DNA of 64,000 nucleotides from Luscinia megarhynchos (GCA_034336665.1 CM067566.1:25698330-25762329); one strand, 5' to 3'. Numbered from the stretch's first letter, positions 22,801-34,509 are shown. Program-made: numbers and translations. The notes: generated by a model not told the origin, from the sequence alone.

Positions 22801-23692
22801 CTGCAATATCAGTCGCTCCAAAGAGATTTGTCAGGGCATTATGCTCAGTTTGCTGGTAGCTCACAGAGACAAGGACTATTTTTCTCTATTCCACTTGTTC
22901 TGCTGCATAGTTAGTAATAAACTGTAAGCTTAATAATTAACTTGCAAGTGGATTTATGAAGGGCTGTCTGACTAGTGTCAGCATTCCTACTGGATCAAAT
23001 GGAGCCATCTTTAGCCTTTGCAGTGATGGCAGTCAATTACAGAGGACTTTGCAGCTCACTTTCAAGAGAGCCTGTTTTCACTTTCTGGTTGTCGTTCACT
23101 TACAGTGGCACACTTCTGAACAAAGCCGTTAGACCACTACCCTGGTCTTTTTCCTCTCTGACTCAATCCTATGCTAAAGGAAGCTGTCAAATAATAATGG
23201 CTGAGTAGTTTCCTAGTAGGGATTACTGATTTCTGTTTATTTGTCTTTGAATGTGTTTTTAACTACCCTGAATCCATCCAACAGTGCATGTAACCAGATT
23301 ATGTAGCCTTGTTATTTATTCTAACATTCCTTGCCTGTTTCCTCCAATTGTCTTTGTTTCATCCACGTGTTACATTTGTTTTAAAGTAATTGCAAATTCT
23401 GTAGAGCAGGAATTAGCACAATAGGCCTCCTGATTGAATATTAATTAATTAGGGTAAAATAATTAGCAAACTCTTCTCCCCATTTATTCAAAAGTAGCTT
23501 TAATTACATGTCTGTTGTGCTGTGACTGACTCTCTCCCCATGCACCACTTCAGATGACAGTGCACTTCATTATACTTTTTGGTACTGTATATTAGAAACT
23601 TTGGCAGTTAAACTATCACATGACTACTTTTGTTTTTTCTTTTGTTTTCTTTAGTTAAAGTAAATAAATATGGAGATACCTGGGATGAGTAA
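10789..23692 (+). CDS. OCIAD1: OCIAD1, OCIA domain-containing protein 1 (8 coding exons, 263 residues)
   Basis: Joined exons: 10789-10851, 12118-12202, 13474-13527, 14014-14061, 16970-17099, 19105-19328, 20690-20839 and 23655-23692. All introns are GT-AG and the phases match throughout. Residues 1-21 are a Gly/Pro-rich head. Residues about 22-126 form the OCIA domain with two hydrophobic helices (about 50-65 and 78-95) followed by EKFKKL. Residues 127-201 are Ser-rich and contain [20 protein letters not shown]. The C-terminus has [11 protein letters not shown] and ends [12 protein letters not shown], a signature of OCIAD1 rather than OCIAD2. Human OCIAD1 is 245 residues. Family knowledge places OCIAD1 in mitochondrial inner membrane and endosomes, affecting complex III assembly and cell signalling. 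The chosen ATG has a good Kozak context (G at -3 and +4). The domain is unusually diverged: SFR replaces the usual SFW. Confidence 0.93.
11040..11683 (+). mobile_element. CR1 LINE 3' fragment in OCIAD1 intron 1
   Basis: A plus-strand frame at 11022-11342 still reads the C-terminal part of CR1 reverse transcriptase: [36 protein letters not shown] and [11 protein letters not shown], ending in LEKRRL. The downstream non-coding tail contains the typical CR1 phrase 'ttagattggacattagaaggaatttcttcac'. It ends at 11660-11683 with GATTCTGTGATTCT, a decayed form of the CR1 terminal octamer repeat. It is 5'-truncated, as most CR1 copies are. Confidence 0.92.
12118..12202 (+). CDS. OCIAD1: OCIAD1 coding exon 2 (residues 22-49)
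   Basis: It encodes [17 protein letters not shown] followed by [11 protein letters not shown], the entry of the OCIA domain (compare the family's TEEERR...ECxxESFW). The acceptor is AAAG|AGG and the donor is AG|GTAAGT, phase 1. An in-frame TGA lies just upstream of the acceptor (12112-12114), so the exon cannot extend left. A second AG at 12118-12119 would shift the frame. Confidence 0.9.
13474..13527 (+). CDS. OCIAD1: OCIAD1 coding exon 3 (54 bp, residues 50-67)
   Basis: It encodes [17 protein letters not shown] flanked by split codons (A at the start, G at the end), the first hydrophobic helix of the OCIA domain. The acceptor TTTCTTCCCAG is strong; the donor is AAG|GTAAAG, phase 1. It is exactly the size of the matching OCIAD2 exon. 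Confidence 0.9.
14014..14061 (+). CDS. OCIAD1: OCIAD1 coding exon 4 (48 bp, residues 68-83)
   Basis: It encodes [16 protein letters not shown] and ends in phase 1 at GCAT|GTAAGT. The acceptor is CATTTACAG. It matches the family's conserved S-R-F-G-S-x-x-K stretch and is the same length as the corresponding OCIAD2 exon. Confidence 0.88.
14165..14370 (-). mobile_element. CR1 3' fragment, minus orientation, in OCIAD1 intron 4
   Basis: Reading on the plus strand, 'gagcctgttccagtgcctgacagccctctcagtgaagaa' is the reverse complement of the CR1 3' non-coding region. The element lies antisense to OCIAD1. It abuts a sense CR1 fragment (next entry). Boundaries are approximate. Confidence 0.8.
14371..14628 (+). 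mobile_element. CR1 3' fragment, plus orientation, in OCIAD1 intron 4
   Basis: The sequence runs through recognisable CR1 phrases: 'ttaaactaaaagaggagag', 'attagatgttagaaagaaatc', 'ggacaggttgctcagag', 'gaactagatggtctttaaggtcc' and 'caacccaagccatgattcagtga'. The tail at about 14610-14628 is a worn CR1 end. Together with the preceding fragment it forms a head-to-head pair. Confidence 0.88.
16970..17099 (+). CDS. OCIAD1: OCIAD1 coding exon 5 (residues 84-126)
   Basis: It encodes [20 protein letters not shown] followed by [20 protein letters not shown] and SSP. This is the second hydrophobic helix and the conserved EKFKKL tail of the OCIA domain. The acceptor is TTTAAAAAG and the donor is CTAA|GTAAGA, phase 2. 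The exon joins exon 6 to make an Asn codon. Confidence 0.9.
17100..19104 (+). other. OCIAD1 intron 5
   Basis: AT-rich intron with no repeat family, RNA gene or extra exon recognised. A short open frame near 18770-19030 looks like chance. Confidence 0.6.
19105..19328 (+). CDS. OCIAD1: OCIAD1 coding exon 6 (residues 127-201)
   Basis: It encodes a Ser/Thr-rich linker ([20 protein letters not shown] and on) leading into the conserved block [19 protein letters not shown], then ITDYTVQ. The acceptor is CTTTTCCAG and the donor is CAAG|GTGAGT, phase 1. The many Ser-Asp and Ser-Pro sites suggest a disordered, phosphorylatable tail; that is inference. Confidence 0.93.
19329..20689 (+). other. OCIAD1 intron 6
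   Basis: AT-rich intron. No repeat or exon was recognised. A slightly GC-richer patch near 19600-19770 has no identifiable origin. Confidence 0.6.
20690..20839 (+). CDS. OCIAD1: OCIAD1 coding exon 7 (residues 202-251)
   Basis: It encodes [20 protein letters not shown] followed by [10 protein letters not shown] and a Pro/Lys-rich stretch to KPAKE. The ITYEELRNK motif is an OCIAD1 hallmark. A run of nine A residues (20719-20727) encodes the Lys triplet. The acceptor is TGTTTTCAG and the donor is GAAG|GTAATA, phase 1. Confidence 0.93.
20840..23654 (+). other. OCIAD1 intron 7
   Basis: Last intron, AT-rich. Short open frames on both strands near 22500-23210 sit in slightly GC-richer sequence and show no protein motif. 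Nothing else is recognised. Confidence 0.6.
23655..23692 (+). CDS. OCIAD1: OCIAD1 coding exon 8 with stop (residues 252-263)
   Basis: It encodes [12 protein letters not shown] and stops at TAA 23690-23692. The acceptor is TTTTCTTTAG. This C-terminus matches the vertebrate OCIAD1 end and fixes the gene's identity. Confidence 0.97.
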
Positions 23693-24030
23693 GAGTCAAA
23701 TGAAGAACTGAAGAACATTACCTCCTGTCAGCTAACTTGAACTTCATCTATATTAGTCATGAGTATCAGCACCTTTGGTGTGCTTTGCCAGACACAACTA
23801 TTAATAAATGAGAATGAAATCCTGGCTTGCCAGAAGATTAAAAAATGTATTTATGCTTAATTTTTTAAAATTTTGCATAAACTAAAAACAAGGCTGTTGT
23901 GAGGTGTCATGACTATAAACCATTTGTGCTGTTGTTTAAGAATGAGAAGGGTAACTGGTAATATGAACATATAGCATAAGGTAAAAATACATGTAAATAA
24001 ATGCAATCCCATGTATTGAGAAGGGAGGAA
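23693..24030 (+). terminator. OCIAD1: OCIAD1 3' untranslated region with candidate poly(A) signals
   Basis: AATAAA hexamers at 23803-23808 and 23996-24001 are the nearest canonical poly(A) signals after the stop. Either could end the main transcript, and further AT-rich hexamers occur downstream. The true cleavage site cannot be chosen from sequence alone. Confidence 0.5.
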
Positions 24031-26314
24031 TATCAGAATCTTCTCAAATTTTCAAGACTTGCATTAAAACTTACCTGTAGAACTCGACCTCTCACTTTGT
24101 TTTGTCTGAAAGTGATATGCTAGAAACCTGAAAATGTTGTCATACTTTGTTTGTGATGTCAAGAATACTACTAAACTGTTGAGGGGAAAAGGGCTGAAGA
24201 GCTGAGCCAGACACTGAAGTAACCATAATTTTTTCTAAACTGTTTCATGGTGCCAAGCTGTATTTTTAGACTGATACTCTGACTTACCCACAATAGGTTT
24301 CTACAGACAGTCATTTCTGAAGAAAATAATTGAATGCAACTGCAGGTATTGAAAATAGGTACTTTTAAGTGCAGAAGGCTAAACCTGACAAACTTTGGTA
24401 TAACCTTGAACGATATATTGACTGTTAATGTTAAGTTCTGTATATTTGACCATATTTCTCGATTTTTGCAAGTCATGACAAGGCCGCCATGTTTCTGGAG
24501 AAGATATCTCAATCAATGGAATATTTTGTTATTATTACCTGTAAGAGAAGAGCTACATTGGGAAAACTGAAGAGTATTTCCTGGTGTTTATATCACCTGC
24601 TCTATTTCTGAAAAGGTTGCCTTCACTTAGTGATTTTCATGTTCTTGCCTGTGCAGTTTCATTCCAGCACTGTACTTACTTGGGGGTTTGGGCTATAAGG
24701 GAGCAAAAAATACCATTATGAAGTTGATAGCATAAAAGCATTCCTGACATCTTTGTTGGAGCTGAAAAACAGCATGCCCACCAAGTTGAAAATTCTCAAA
24801 GATCTTACTGACTTAGTGGACTTGCAGCAGAACAGCATAAATAAGAAGATAACTGGGGGAGGAAGGGGTTGTAAAGAGGAAATGGCTGAAATTAGGAGGA
24901 AAAAGCAGGGAAAGAGAAGGATGCTTCAAGAGTCAAATACTTAAAATAAAACAGGAAGATTGCTTTTAGAAAAGCTCATCTTCTAAAAAATTAATATGCT
25001 AATTGGATAATCTTAAAGTTGTGTCAGAAATTTACCTTGTAGAGAATGCTTCTCATGGCTGTGATGAGTGTACTCTGAAAATACACAGGCTGCCAGAATT
25101 GTATTGCTGTGATTTTCAGTGTGCTATTCCAAAGCTAATTAGCTTTATCGTGAAAATATTCACAGTTTCTTAGCTGCCAGTTATGCAAGTAACAGGAGGT
25201 AGAAAATTGAGATGACAATAATAGAGCAGATTCCTATGATGGTGCCTTCCTGTAAAGTGTCTTGCCTCACACTCGTATTTTTGGGTGGACAAGCACAGTG
25301 TTTTATATAAACTACATCAGAATTTTTCTTCCTTTGTTAGAGGAGAGAATAAAAGGCATGTCAAGGAATGTTGTTCTGCTTGAGGTAACATTGTGTATTG
25401 ATAGCATTTTTAAATTTAATATAAAGCTTTCATTCCGTTGCATCTGGTTACTCTCAGAGGGCATACTTTTTTTGTACTTAAACAAGTTTGGTTTCCTGTC
25501 AATCAATTTAGAATTCTTTTGATTTCACACCCTTTGTACACATTAAATGCAGGAGAGTTCACAATCATAACTGTTAATTTAGTAGGGTAGTGGGAACTGA
25601 TGTTTTGTAAAGTGGGGTGACATTCAGTTTGCTGTGACAATGTGTATATTGAGCCCCTGATTCACTAGCAGCTATCCTGTCATCCATGAGTAGCTTGCTC
25701 ATACTGCATTTTCGTGACTTTTGGGAATTTTTAACTGAAACCAAGTGTCTTGGAGCTAACAGCAGGGTTACTATTGCTGAGCGCAGTATGACTAGATGTA
25801 CAGAAAAATGGTGTTAAAAAATACTTAAGGTTTTCCTATGGGCCATCATACCTGTATATTTGTCAATAATTGAGAATTAACTCAATATTTACTATACAGT
25901 TAAATAAATTTTCTTCCTCAAATGAAAAATAACATTAAAAATTAACTTTTATACCTTAAATCAAACACCAGGAAAGGAATTTGAATGCTTTACTATGAAT
26001 GTTTCTTTAAAAACCTTATAAAATAATTGTTTTCACCCTTTCTTAAAACTTAAAAATAAGCAGGCCAGTTTAAAGGAGCTGGTAGCTTATCCCCAAGTTC
26101 ATTGTTACTAACGTACATGAACAGAGAGAAGGTTGCAAAAATGTGCCTCAGCTCTTTTATAGCTGGTAACACTAGCAAAAATCCTGCCTTTCCCCAAATT
26201 ATTAGGCTTGTTTAGAGCCTCAAGCAGGTACTAATCTGACCTTTGCAGGGTTTTTTTCCTACTGAAGTTGTTTGGAACAAAGCTACGTGGAAGAGAAAAG
26301 TGTAAATGAAAAGT

Positions 26315-26350
26315 GATTTGATTTGATTTGATTTGATTTGGTTTGATTTG
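26315..26350 (+). repeat. (GATTT)n pentanucleotide microsatellite
   Basis: Five perfect GATTT units are followed by an imperfect GGTTT and a further GATTT unit. Confidence 0.9.
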
Positions 26351-27414
26351 CTTAATGAAAGCTAAGCAGATTTGCAGAAACCTGGGGAGATCATTAGTAT
26401 TCCAGACTGAACCCACAACTTTCTTGCCTCCTTGAGATTCAAGAAGAAATCCTCACTTGTCCACTCTTTGCTGGAAGCTGAAAGAAAGTTTGTTCTCCTC
26501 ATGGGGGACTTTTGTTAGTGGCCCTGAGTGAGGACCTTGCCCAGCTGCAGGACACATGTCCAGCTCAGTTCCTTGGCTCTCATAAACACACCAGACCTGC
26601 CATAAGGTGGCTTTGCTTGCAGCCCAATCTTCCTGGCTCACAACCAGAATAAGTTGTCTGTAATCTCTTACATGAAACAGGGGGTCTAAAAATATCCTTT
26701 TACTTCTTGCAATTTAGTTTTCTATTAAGTTGTTAGTAGAAATCCACAAATCCTTGGATTTTAATCTCAAAGCAACAACTGGAACAGTTTGCATCCCATT
26801 ATAGTTTCAGATCCTTCCCCTGGGTTTGTGCTAGTCCAGCACAGCCAGTGCAGGCTTGGACACACATACACCTCAAGTTTATACTTTCAAAACTAAAAAG
26901 CAAGTGCCTGGTATGAGCTACTTTCATAATGTGATGCTGCAGTAAGCAAACAAAGGATATAAGATAAAGACACTGCACAGTCATCTGATACAATGGAAAT
27001 TCAATCAAATAGGATTTTCACTTATCCTTGAAAGGGGAAAAAAAAAATCTTAAAATGAAGGAGAAATTGAGAGTTAGATTTCCTTTGCCAAAACTCTACA
27101 ATTCATAGTCTATAACCTTTGTGTTGCTGTTTTTCCAGTTGCTCATTGATGACATAGGACTTCATTTTCAGGATATGAAATCTTGCATGAACAGCTTCTA
27201 AAACCCAAAATTTTCAATTCATTCCTTACACAGAATGATACACATTCATTCCTACTCCTACTAACCCACAGAGGAAGCACGTTTCTAGTGCACTAGATTT
27301 TTATTTTAATTACAAAGCTAAAGTTAGTTTCTTTATAAATCTAATGCCTGCCAAAATAAATAATTTTGTTTGGCTTAATTTGGTACTTTAATACAATTGT
27401 TAATCTTAATTAAC

Positions 27415-27800
27415 CTGTGAATTGCTGGGAGGAGAGGAGTGGAGCGGTGCAGGGTGGGGGAAGCCGGGCTGCTGGAGCTGCTCTGAGCACCACGGCATAC
27501 GATCTACTGGATCATAGAATGAGAGTGGGAGTGAGTCAATGGCGAGGGTTTGCTGCTGGGAAAGGTTTCCTGTAAGTATCACAGATGTGACAATGTAGAA
27601 GGAAGTATGCTTGGGCATGTCCAGCCCAGCCCTGGCAGACCTCAGCCTCCAGCTGGCTGAGTGAAGGACAGGTTTGAAGTGTGCCTCTGGGAGGAAGTAG
27701 TAAAGATCTCTTGCTCTGAAATACCTAAGCTTGCTGATGTGCCTGAGCACAGGCTGCAGAAAGGTCAAAATGCTCACAGGTGAGAAACAGTTCAAAGTTC
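27415..27800. other. GC-richer unidentified segment in AT-rich intergenic DNA
   Basis: Composition rises sharply relative to both sides, and the minus strand stays open for 129 codons (27406-27795). A 'ggatcatagaatgag' phrase at 27508-27524 resembles CR1 termini read on the minus strand, but the rest does not fit the CR1 copies here. Candidates are an unclassified repeat, an LTR fragment or a regulatory element. I cannot decide. Confidence 0.35.
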
Positions 27801-30800
27801 AGGTAAGTGGGGTTTTTCTATGCAAGAAGTTGGAAGTGCCATTGCTCTCAAATCTGAATGCCAAAGACAGTGGGAAAAGCATCCACTACCACCCTTAGTT
27901 CTTTTTCATTTTTCATCTGCAGAGGAAGTTGCTATACTGTAATAAAAATAATTTAAAGGTGTGTTTTCTCAGGAATTGTGAATCTTGTGCTGTCTGCACA
28001 TGAAGATGTTTCAGTCTCCTGTTCTAGATATGACCTACCTGGAGTTTAGTTCATTTGGCAAGGCTCTTGACTTAGTTTTTCAATAGCTGTAAGAATATAA
28101 GAATCACCATGCTGGTCACCCCATCTCCCACACTGGCTAGTGATCCTTCTGGAAGGAGATCTTCACTGGTGCCCACTCCTGTCCTTCATTAATCAGAGCA
28201 ATTTCCTGACACAAAGGCTGCATTTGAATGATGCAAATGTAGCCAAGTCTCTGTGTAGGTCCTGTCTTTTGAAGCTATTTTGTTTGCTTCTACTATATCC
28301 TGTGGCAAGAATGCCCCTGATGGAATTGTGCTGTGTAAAGAAGAGTTTCTTTTCTGTTTGGTTTAAATCTGATTTCACTGAATGCTGATGCATTTTGATT
28401 TTACAAAAACAGCAATTACTTGTTCCCTATTCATCTTTCACTCTTTTACAGACATAGCATTCCTCACTTTGATATGTTTTCAGCCTGGAAAGTGAGTTGC
28501 CTAATCTCTTGAAACCACTTTGTATTTCTGATCATTCTCTTTTATTTTTTCTTTCTCCCGTTTCTGTCTGTGTGTTGTACAATTTTTGGGATGCACTGGA
28601 AGCACCATAATATTCAAAACGAGGGCATGCCATAGAATTGCTCTTTAGTCTAAATCTATTTTTACCCTGGGAATCGCTAATGCTCTACTTGCCTTTTGGC
28701 TGTCATAGACCATTGATCCTATGTCTTGCAAGTATGCAAAATGACTCCCAGGTCCCTGTACTGAAAAAGTTAGAGTAATTTAAAACCAACTGTGTGATGC
28801 AGTTAATATATTTCTGCATGACTTTGAAGCTTATTAGTCAGCCTCTCATACAAAGATATTTTTTTTCCTAGCTCTCTAATTTTGTCATCAAGAAACACTT
28901 GTTTTCCTTTTTCAGATTATCTGTTAAAATGTTGACCAGATGCCCCCTAACATGTCCCCAAATGCCCTCTCAGGCATTCCATATTTTAAACAGCCTTGGG
29001 AAGTCTCATTTATTTCCTGGAGAACCTTACTTTTTTGAGGGACTTACTAGGAAAAAAACCCCAAACAAACCAAAAAACCCTCCATACCCATACAATATAC
29101 AAGTGGCTTAGTATTTCAAGGATGTGGAATTACTGCAATACTGATATCAGAAGTTGGATCCCCTTTTTTTCTGTACTCTCAAATGCATTTTTGTGTGTGA
29201 TGCCTCCTCTCCTATTACCTGTTGTTGCATAGCATGCCCTGTTCTCTCATTCTTCTCTAAAAATTCAATAAAATCAGCCCCAAATCTTGTTTTTGATGGG
29301 CACTTACAAAAATCGTGGATAGTAAGCTTTCATGTCCCTTTCATCCCCAATTTTAGAAGACAATTTTAGACCAGCTGGCTTACCTAGAGTCCACCTAAGG
29401 ATTTAAACAGGAATGTGCTGTTTTCAACCTTCAATTGCTTTCTCTTCTAAAACACTTTTTAAAAAAAATTGGAGTGAATACCATATTTGTAAAATGAATG
29501 CCAACAGCTAATACGAAAGTCTGCAAAGATAAGCAGTCTATTGCAGTTGTTTGAGGTTAATGTCACTGTAGCTTTCCTCTTGCACTCTTTTTTTCTAGCC
29601 ATATTGTCATAAAGTGCATGGAGGCTTATATATACAGCTTCTCACTCTGTATGTATCACAGCTGAAGGAGGTATTTTGTGTAGCAAGCATGAGGACTTCA
29701 CTTAAGCTGTGATATGCCTAAGCACACAGTTAACTCCCTTGTCTCTGAGTGACGAAAACAAGTTCAACTTTCCAGATATAAAATGACTCACAGGAAGCTG
29801 TGTAAGTTCATTGGATTTTTTAGCCTTTTCCTAACATCTTTGCCAAAGGGGAACATACAGCCTATTATCAGTGTAAGAAAACACTAAGAAAATTTTAGTT
29901 TACCTTTGCAAGGTCAACTGTTTTTCCTCCCAGAGACCTCTTCCCCTCTAATTAAAGAAGCAACTGATTACCTCAAATCTTTCCCTATTTTTTTGATAGG
30001 TCACCCCTAAATTCAATGTATTCAACTTCTGCTTCAATTAAAAATAAATTCTTTAACCTGCTTGTATGGAATGCACAATAGTAATGGCCAACAAAGATTA
30101 GCTCATTAAACGGCACATAATTACTACAAAACAGCTGCTTTTAAAGACCTCCAAAAAACAGTTTGCCCATTAGCTGTGCTCATTTTTCCTTTGATATGCA
30201 TAGATTTAGTGCTAATACATCTCAGATTCACAAACTGCCTTTTCTCATACCTGTACCACAGTAACTCATGAACTTAGATCAACACAAAATAGCATCAGCC
30301 TGGAAACATCAGTATGGAAACAAAGTTAGAAAAAAAGGAGACAAGAAATTTTATATATCAGTATATTTATTGCAGAAAAATAATCTGAAATAAAAAATCA
30401 CCAAAATTACATTTAAAGCAAAGTTCAGTAGCTAAATTCTAATCCCAAGAGGTAACACCTAGCACAAGAACAACCTCTGCAAGGTCCTCTGTCACACACA
30501 TCAGTCTCTTTGGTGCCACCTGGATGTAATGGCTTCCCTCAGATAACCCAGGCACAACTAACCTTGGTGCAGCTTCTGGCTGTTACCTGGACAGATGACA
30601 GAGGAAGGGGAAGCAGCTCAGACATGTCACCATGCAAGTTTTGGTGGCTGTCACAGTACACCCATGACAATTACATGATTTTCACAAAAGAGGTGGCCTT
30701 CTCTGTGGGTGTGTAACTTCCTGGAGCCCCTGTGGAAAGCCCTCCAAGGCTTACCTGCCTGTACACAGCACTGCTGTCTATCCCTGACTCCAACTGAAAG

Positions 30801-33359
30801 CGCTGTGGAAAAATACCCTACAAAAGTAACAAGTGAAATTGAAGCCCCTGTTGAGACAGGGGTTCTTGTAGCTCAAGAATTCAAGAGGCTAAACACCAAG
30901 TAGAAAAATATAAAATCTTATTGTAAAGAAAAGAGCAGGGAGGCTAGTCAGTCTAACCATTCCCCTTCTGTCTGGTGGCTGCTTGGCTAGAAAAGGCTAT
31001 CCAAGTGCTTTATCAGGGAGTTGAGTATTCAGTCTAATCACTTTGTCAAATCAAGAATGTCTTGTGTGTTTACTAAACAATTAGTAGTTACATTATACTT
31101 TACCATACTATATATTTTGCTTGCAAAATTTCTTTGTGTCCAGGTAAAGATGCCCATAGAAGCTAGTTCAAAAGAGGGGAACTAACCATAGGCATAGTAT
31201 AAAAGCAAACAGAAAAAGCCCACAGAAGACAGTCTTCATTGATTGACAGTCAAGCCCAAACTTTTCAGTAGCTGTAGCTATTTATTTCCTGTAGCATTTA
31301 TTTCCTGTGAAAGCCATCACTGTGTTTAGGGTAAGTGCCTGCTTTTGATTTCCTGAGATGTTTCATGGAAGATTGTGTGTCCTTGCTGTTTGTAGAGAGC
31401 ATGTGCCCTCTAGGTTTGGGTTTTTTTCAGCATCTGGTGGCCTTAGATTTTGTGCAACCATAAACTGTTCCAAAATATTGTGTATTCTTGTTCATGAATG
31501 TGGCACACACTTTTGGTATCCCTGGTAAAACAAACCTTTGTGTAAACTTGGCTTATAGGAAGCTGGTTCAGCACAGTAACTACAGTCTGACAATACCCTG
31601 AATTTGGTACTCTTAAAGTACTCCATAAGGGGTCAGCTCACACACTGAACAGCTGCTTCACTGTGCAAACCATTTAAACATCCTCACACCCTTTCCATTT
31701 GACATAGACAAACATTCCAACATAAACCACTTGTCTGTTGCACAAAGTATTGCTAGCATCTAAATACAATAGACAAATGTAATTTTTCAGCACTTAGAGC
31801 TAAATTGCACTGGAGAGAGGAAAATATACCACCACATGCTGAAAAGAGAGGAGTGTATTTCAAAAAGTGCATTTAAAAAAAGTGGTATTTAGTACAAACA
31901 AAACCATGTAAAAATATGCAACTATTTCAAATAAGTCAACTTATACCAAAGAGAGAGAATCACAAAATTATTATTTCTATTATTCAGGAAAGTGCCTTGA
32001 AAGAAGATGGTCCATAAGGTTTTTATCATGTTCACCACATCTGTAAACAGAATAAAAGGACTTGTTATTTATGTAAGTGCCACCTTGCTTTCAACGTGAA
32101 ACATAGAGCTTCTTGGTGATTTCTCTGAGAACATTCCAGAATCCCTGAGGACAAAAGACATTACCTTTGTACTCCTAAACATGAATACAATTTTATCTGG
32201 GTGGTCCTCCTAGGTACTGCCAGACCTTGCACCACATGCTTGGCATGCATAGTAGCAAGATGTGCTCAGCAGGGAGTCTGCACATTTTTAGAGCACAGCA
32301 TGCTAAATTAAGAAGTTTTACCGAAACATAGAAGATGTTTAACAATACAATGCTTACAGTACTTCTTTTCCTAAGTTTCTAAAACCTGCCCATGAAAATT
32401 GATTTCTGGCAAATTCAAAATACCACACTGTCCCAAATATAATGGCTTTTCCATTAGAGCATTTAGAACTTGGAAGAAATACACTTACCTTACATTTGTT
32501 TTCAAACTAAGTTTCTGACTAAGCTTTCAAGCCCTTTTAACAACCAAATAAGAAGACCTAAGCTGCTGATAAAATGTGCACCACTCAAGGTCTCTGCTGA
32601 ACATATGAGCTGAAGCAGGGAACAGGTTCCACAGCAGAAATTTCAGGACCCCTTACAGGAAGAAAACAAGGAGAGGGGTCTGTGGCCTCCTGTGTTCTTC
32701 CCCTCAAAAAGCTGCAAGGCTCCTTTGTATTTAAGACAATTTGGATATTATTTAAAAGCTAATTGGTACTCGCACACCAGAAAAAATATTGCCAGCTCAC
32801 AGAGGAAGGCTGAAAAATGTGTTTGGATTGAAGGTTGAGTAAACTGCAGCGCTGGCAAACAGCAGAGATAAATACCACAATAAATACTTGATTCCTCTAC
32901 ACAGGTAATTGCTAGTAAGTGACCAATCTCAATTAAATATGTTTTGGGGGTCCTTGTTTGAAATAAGTGTGTCTACATAGGCATTTGTTTAAGACAAAAT
33001 CTTCAAAAGCAGTTAATCAGCACAATATTGCAAGAGGTTAATTAAGCTCATAGGTGCTAATGGATTTAGAGTGTTGTTTATTCAGAGTTATCTCAGTCTG
33101 GTTCACTCCCTCCTTCATGCTGACACTGGCAAGAAACCCTTCAGCATGTTTTGGGGAATTTTTTTACCCCTGTCCTTGCACCAAACTGGAGCAGAGAGCT
33201 GGTCTGCAGGGCCAGCTCCCTTCACGATCTCTATAGCTGGCACAAGAGAAGCAGCACTTCTTTTGGCACAACCCTATTAGGTGAGCCTAAGCCAAACTGC
33301 ATTTTCTGCTACCGGCTGAGCACTTGCAGCACTTGATAAAAAATGTAGAACCAGTAGCA

Positions 33360-34427
33360 AAGCTGATTAAAATCAGGACTTTATTCTAATGGCTTCTTTA
33401 AGGACTCTGAAAACTATTTTCAATCCTCACTGCCACAATGTATTGTTGCATAGTAAAAGTCTATCAAAATCTCTCTTCTGGACAAGTACACAGGGTCTGA
33501 TAGGATATTCCTCCTTACAGACTGTCTGTGGGCAGAGTAAGGGAGACCATTACCAATATCCTTGTCTACATTCCTACATAATATAGGCTAGACTTAATCC
33601 AACAACTTCTGCATCAGACTTCTGTTCTTAGCTGTATAAACTCCCATGGCAGGGTTTCAAACAGGCCCTCTGCTCTCCTCTCTTGCAGGCAGCCAAGCTA
33701 TTTGCAAACACTTTCACACATTCTCCTGCCTGTGAGAAATGTAGGCCAGTTTACCACAAGCAGAAAGTGTGAAAGCATTCTTAAAAAACCCAGCTGCTGG
33801 CCTATTTTTCATAGAGTGCAAGTCCTTTTAAACACTCCCCTACCTTCTACCCTGTAAATCCTCTTTTTTCACGGAGGGAACTTCCCCCTTTCTGGGGTGA
33901 GACCACATAAGCCATGACCCCTGCCCCACCACAGCAGACTGCTCTTGAATCACTATTATGCTGTCCCACTAAGGCTCTAGCTAAATTTTAGTACTGAATG
34001 CAAAAAACCCACACCCAGCTTTGTCTGCTTCTAGTTCTCAATATTTCAATGCATTTCTAAATATCAACATAACCCATAATTATTTGATTCTTAAGTAAAA
34101 CAAGCTGGAAATTGAAAGGAGTGTTATTTGTTTTAATACAAGCAGTTGATCCAAATTAATTCCACTTAGGTCAATCAGCAATACTCAGCTACAGCTAAGG
34201 AAAAAAATCCTCAGAGATGAGGGATTTAAAATTAGCACTCAAGTTATGTAATGTAAAAATTAAGAAACAAAAATTAACGATGAATTACAGATACAGAATA
34301 TTTCCTTGGATTTTGATCCATTATTAAAATCTGTGATTTTCACTATGTTGTTCCAAAGAAGAATGCCACTCAACATGGAAAACAACATGAATTTTTTTTA
34401 AAAAATCACAAGGTTGCCTACCTGGGA
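33360..34427 (-). terminator. OCIAD2: Likely OCIAD2 3' untranslated region (unspliced form)
   Basis: Downstream of the OCIAD2 stop on the minus strand, the first canonical AATAAA (TTTATT on the plus strand, 33380-33385) lies about 1.04 kb away, so cleavage near 33360 is plausible. A competing spliced form is suggested by a donor just after the stop (34421/34420). Confidence 0.4.
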
Positions 34428-34509
34428 CTAAGATGCTGAAGGATTTGTACCTTCTCTCTCATTCGATCCTGATTTTGCTTTACATTCTTTGCAAGCATGA
34501 TGACACTTC
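34428..34509 (-). CDS. OCIAD2: OCIAD2 last coding exon with stop (residues 120-146)
   Basis: It encodes KCHHACKECKAKSGSNEREG followed by TNPSAS and TAG (34428-34430). The acceptor is ATTGTAG. The paired cysteines and the NPSAS end fit OCIAD2. A good donor, CCCAG|GTAGGC, lies only 7 nt after the stop. Confidence 0.93.

Larger units (their letters stand above)
24031..33359. other. Intergenic region between the convergent 3' ends of OCIAD1 and OCIAD2
   Basis: Mostly AT-rich with no confident gene. Contents noted: a (GATTT)n run at 26315-26350; a GC-richer segment at 27415-27800 of unknown origin; a short tandem copy of 'atttatttcctgt' near 31280-31310; a good minus-strand splice acceptor at 32145; and minus-strand poly(A)-type hexamers (TTTATT on the plus strand) at 30366-30371. 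The 3' untranslated region of OCIAD2 may reach into this region. Confidence 0.5.

Noticed and set aside
24753..24944. Lys-rich 63-codon frame downstream of OCIAD1
   Set aside because: Low-complexity A-rich composition, no splice context and no recognised motif.
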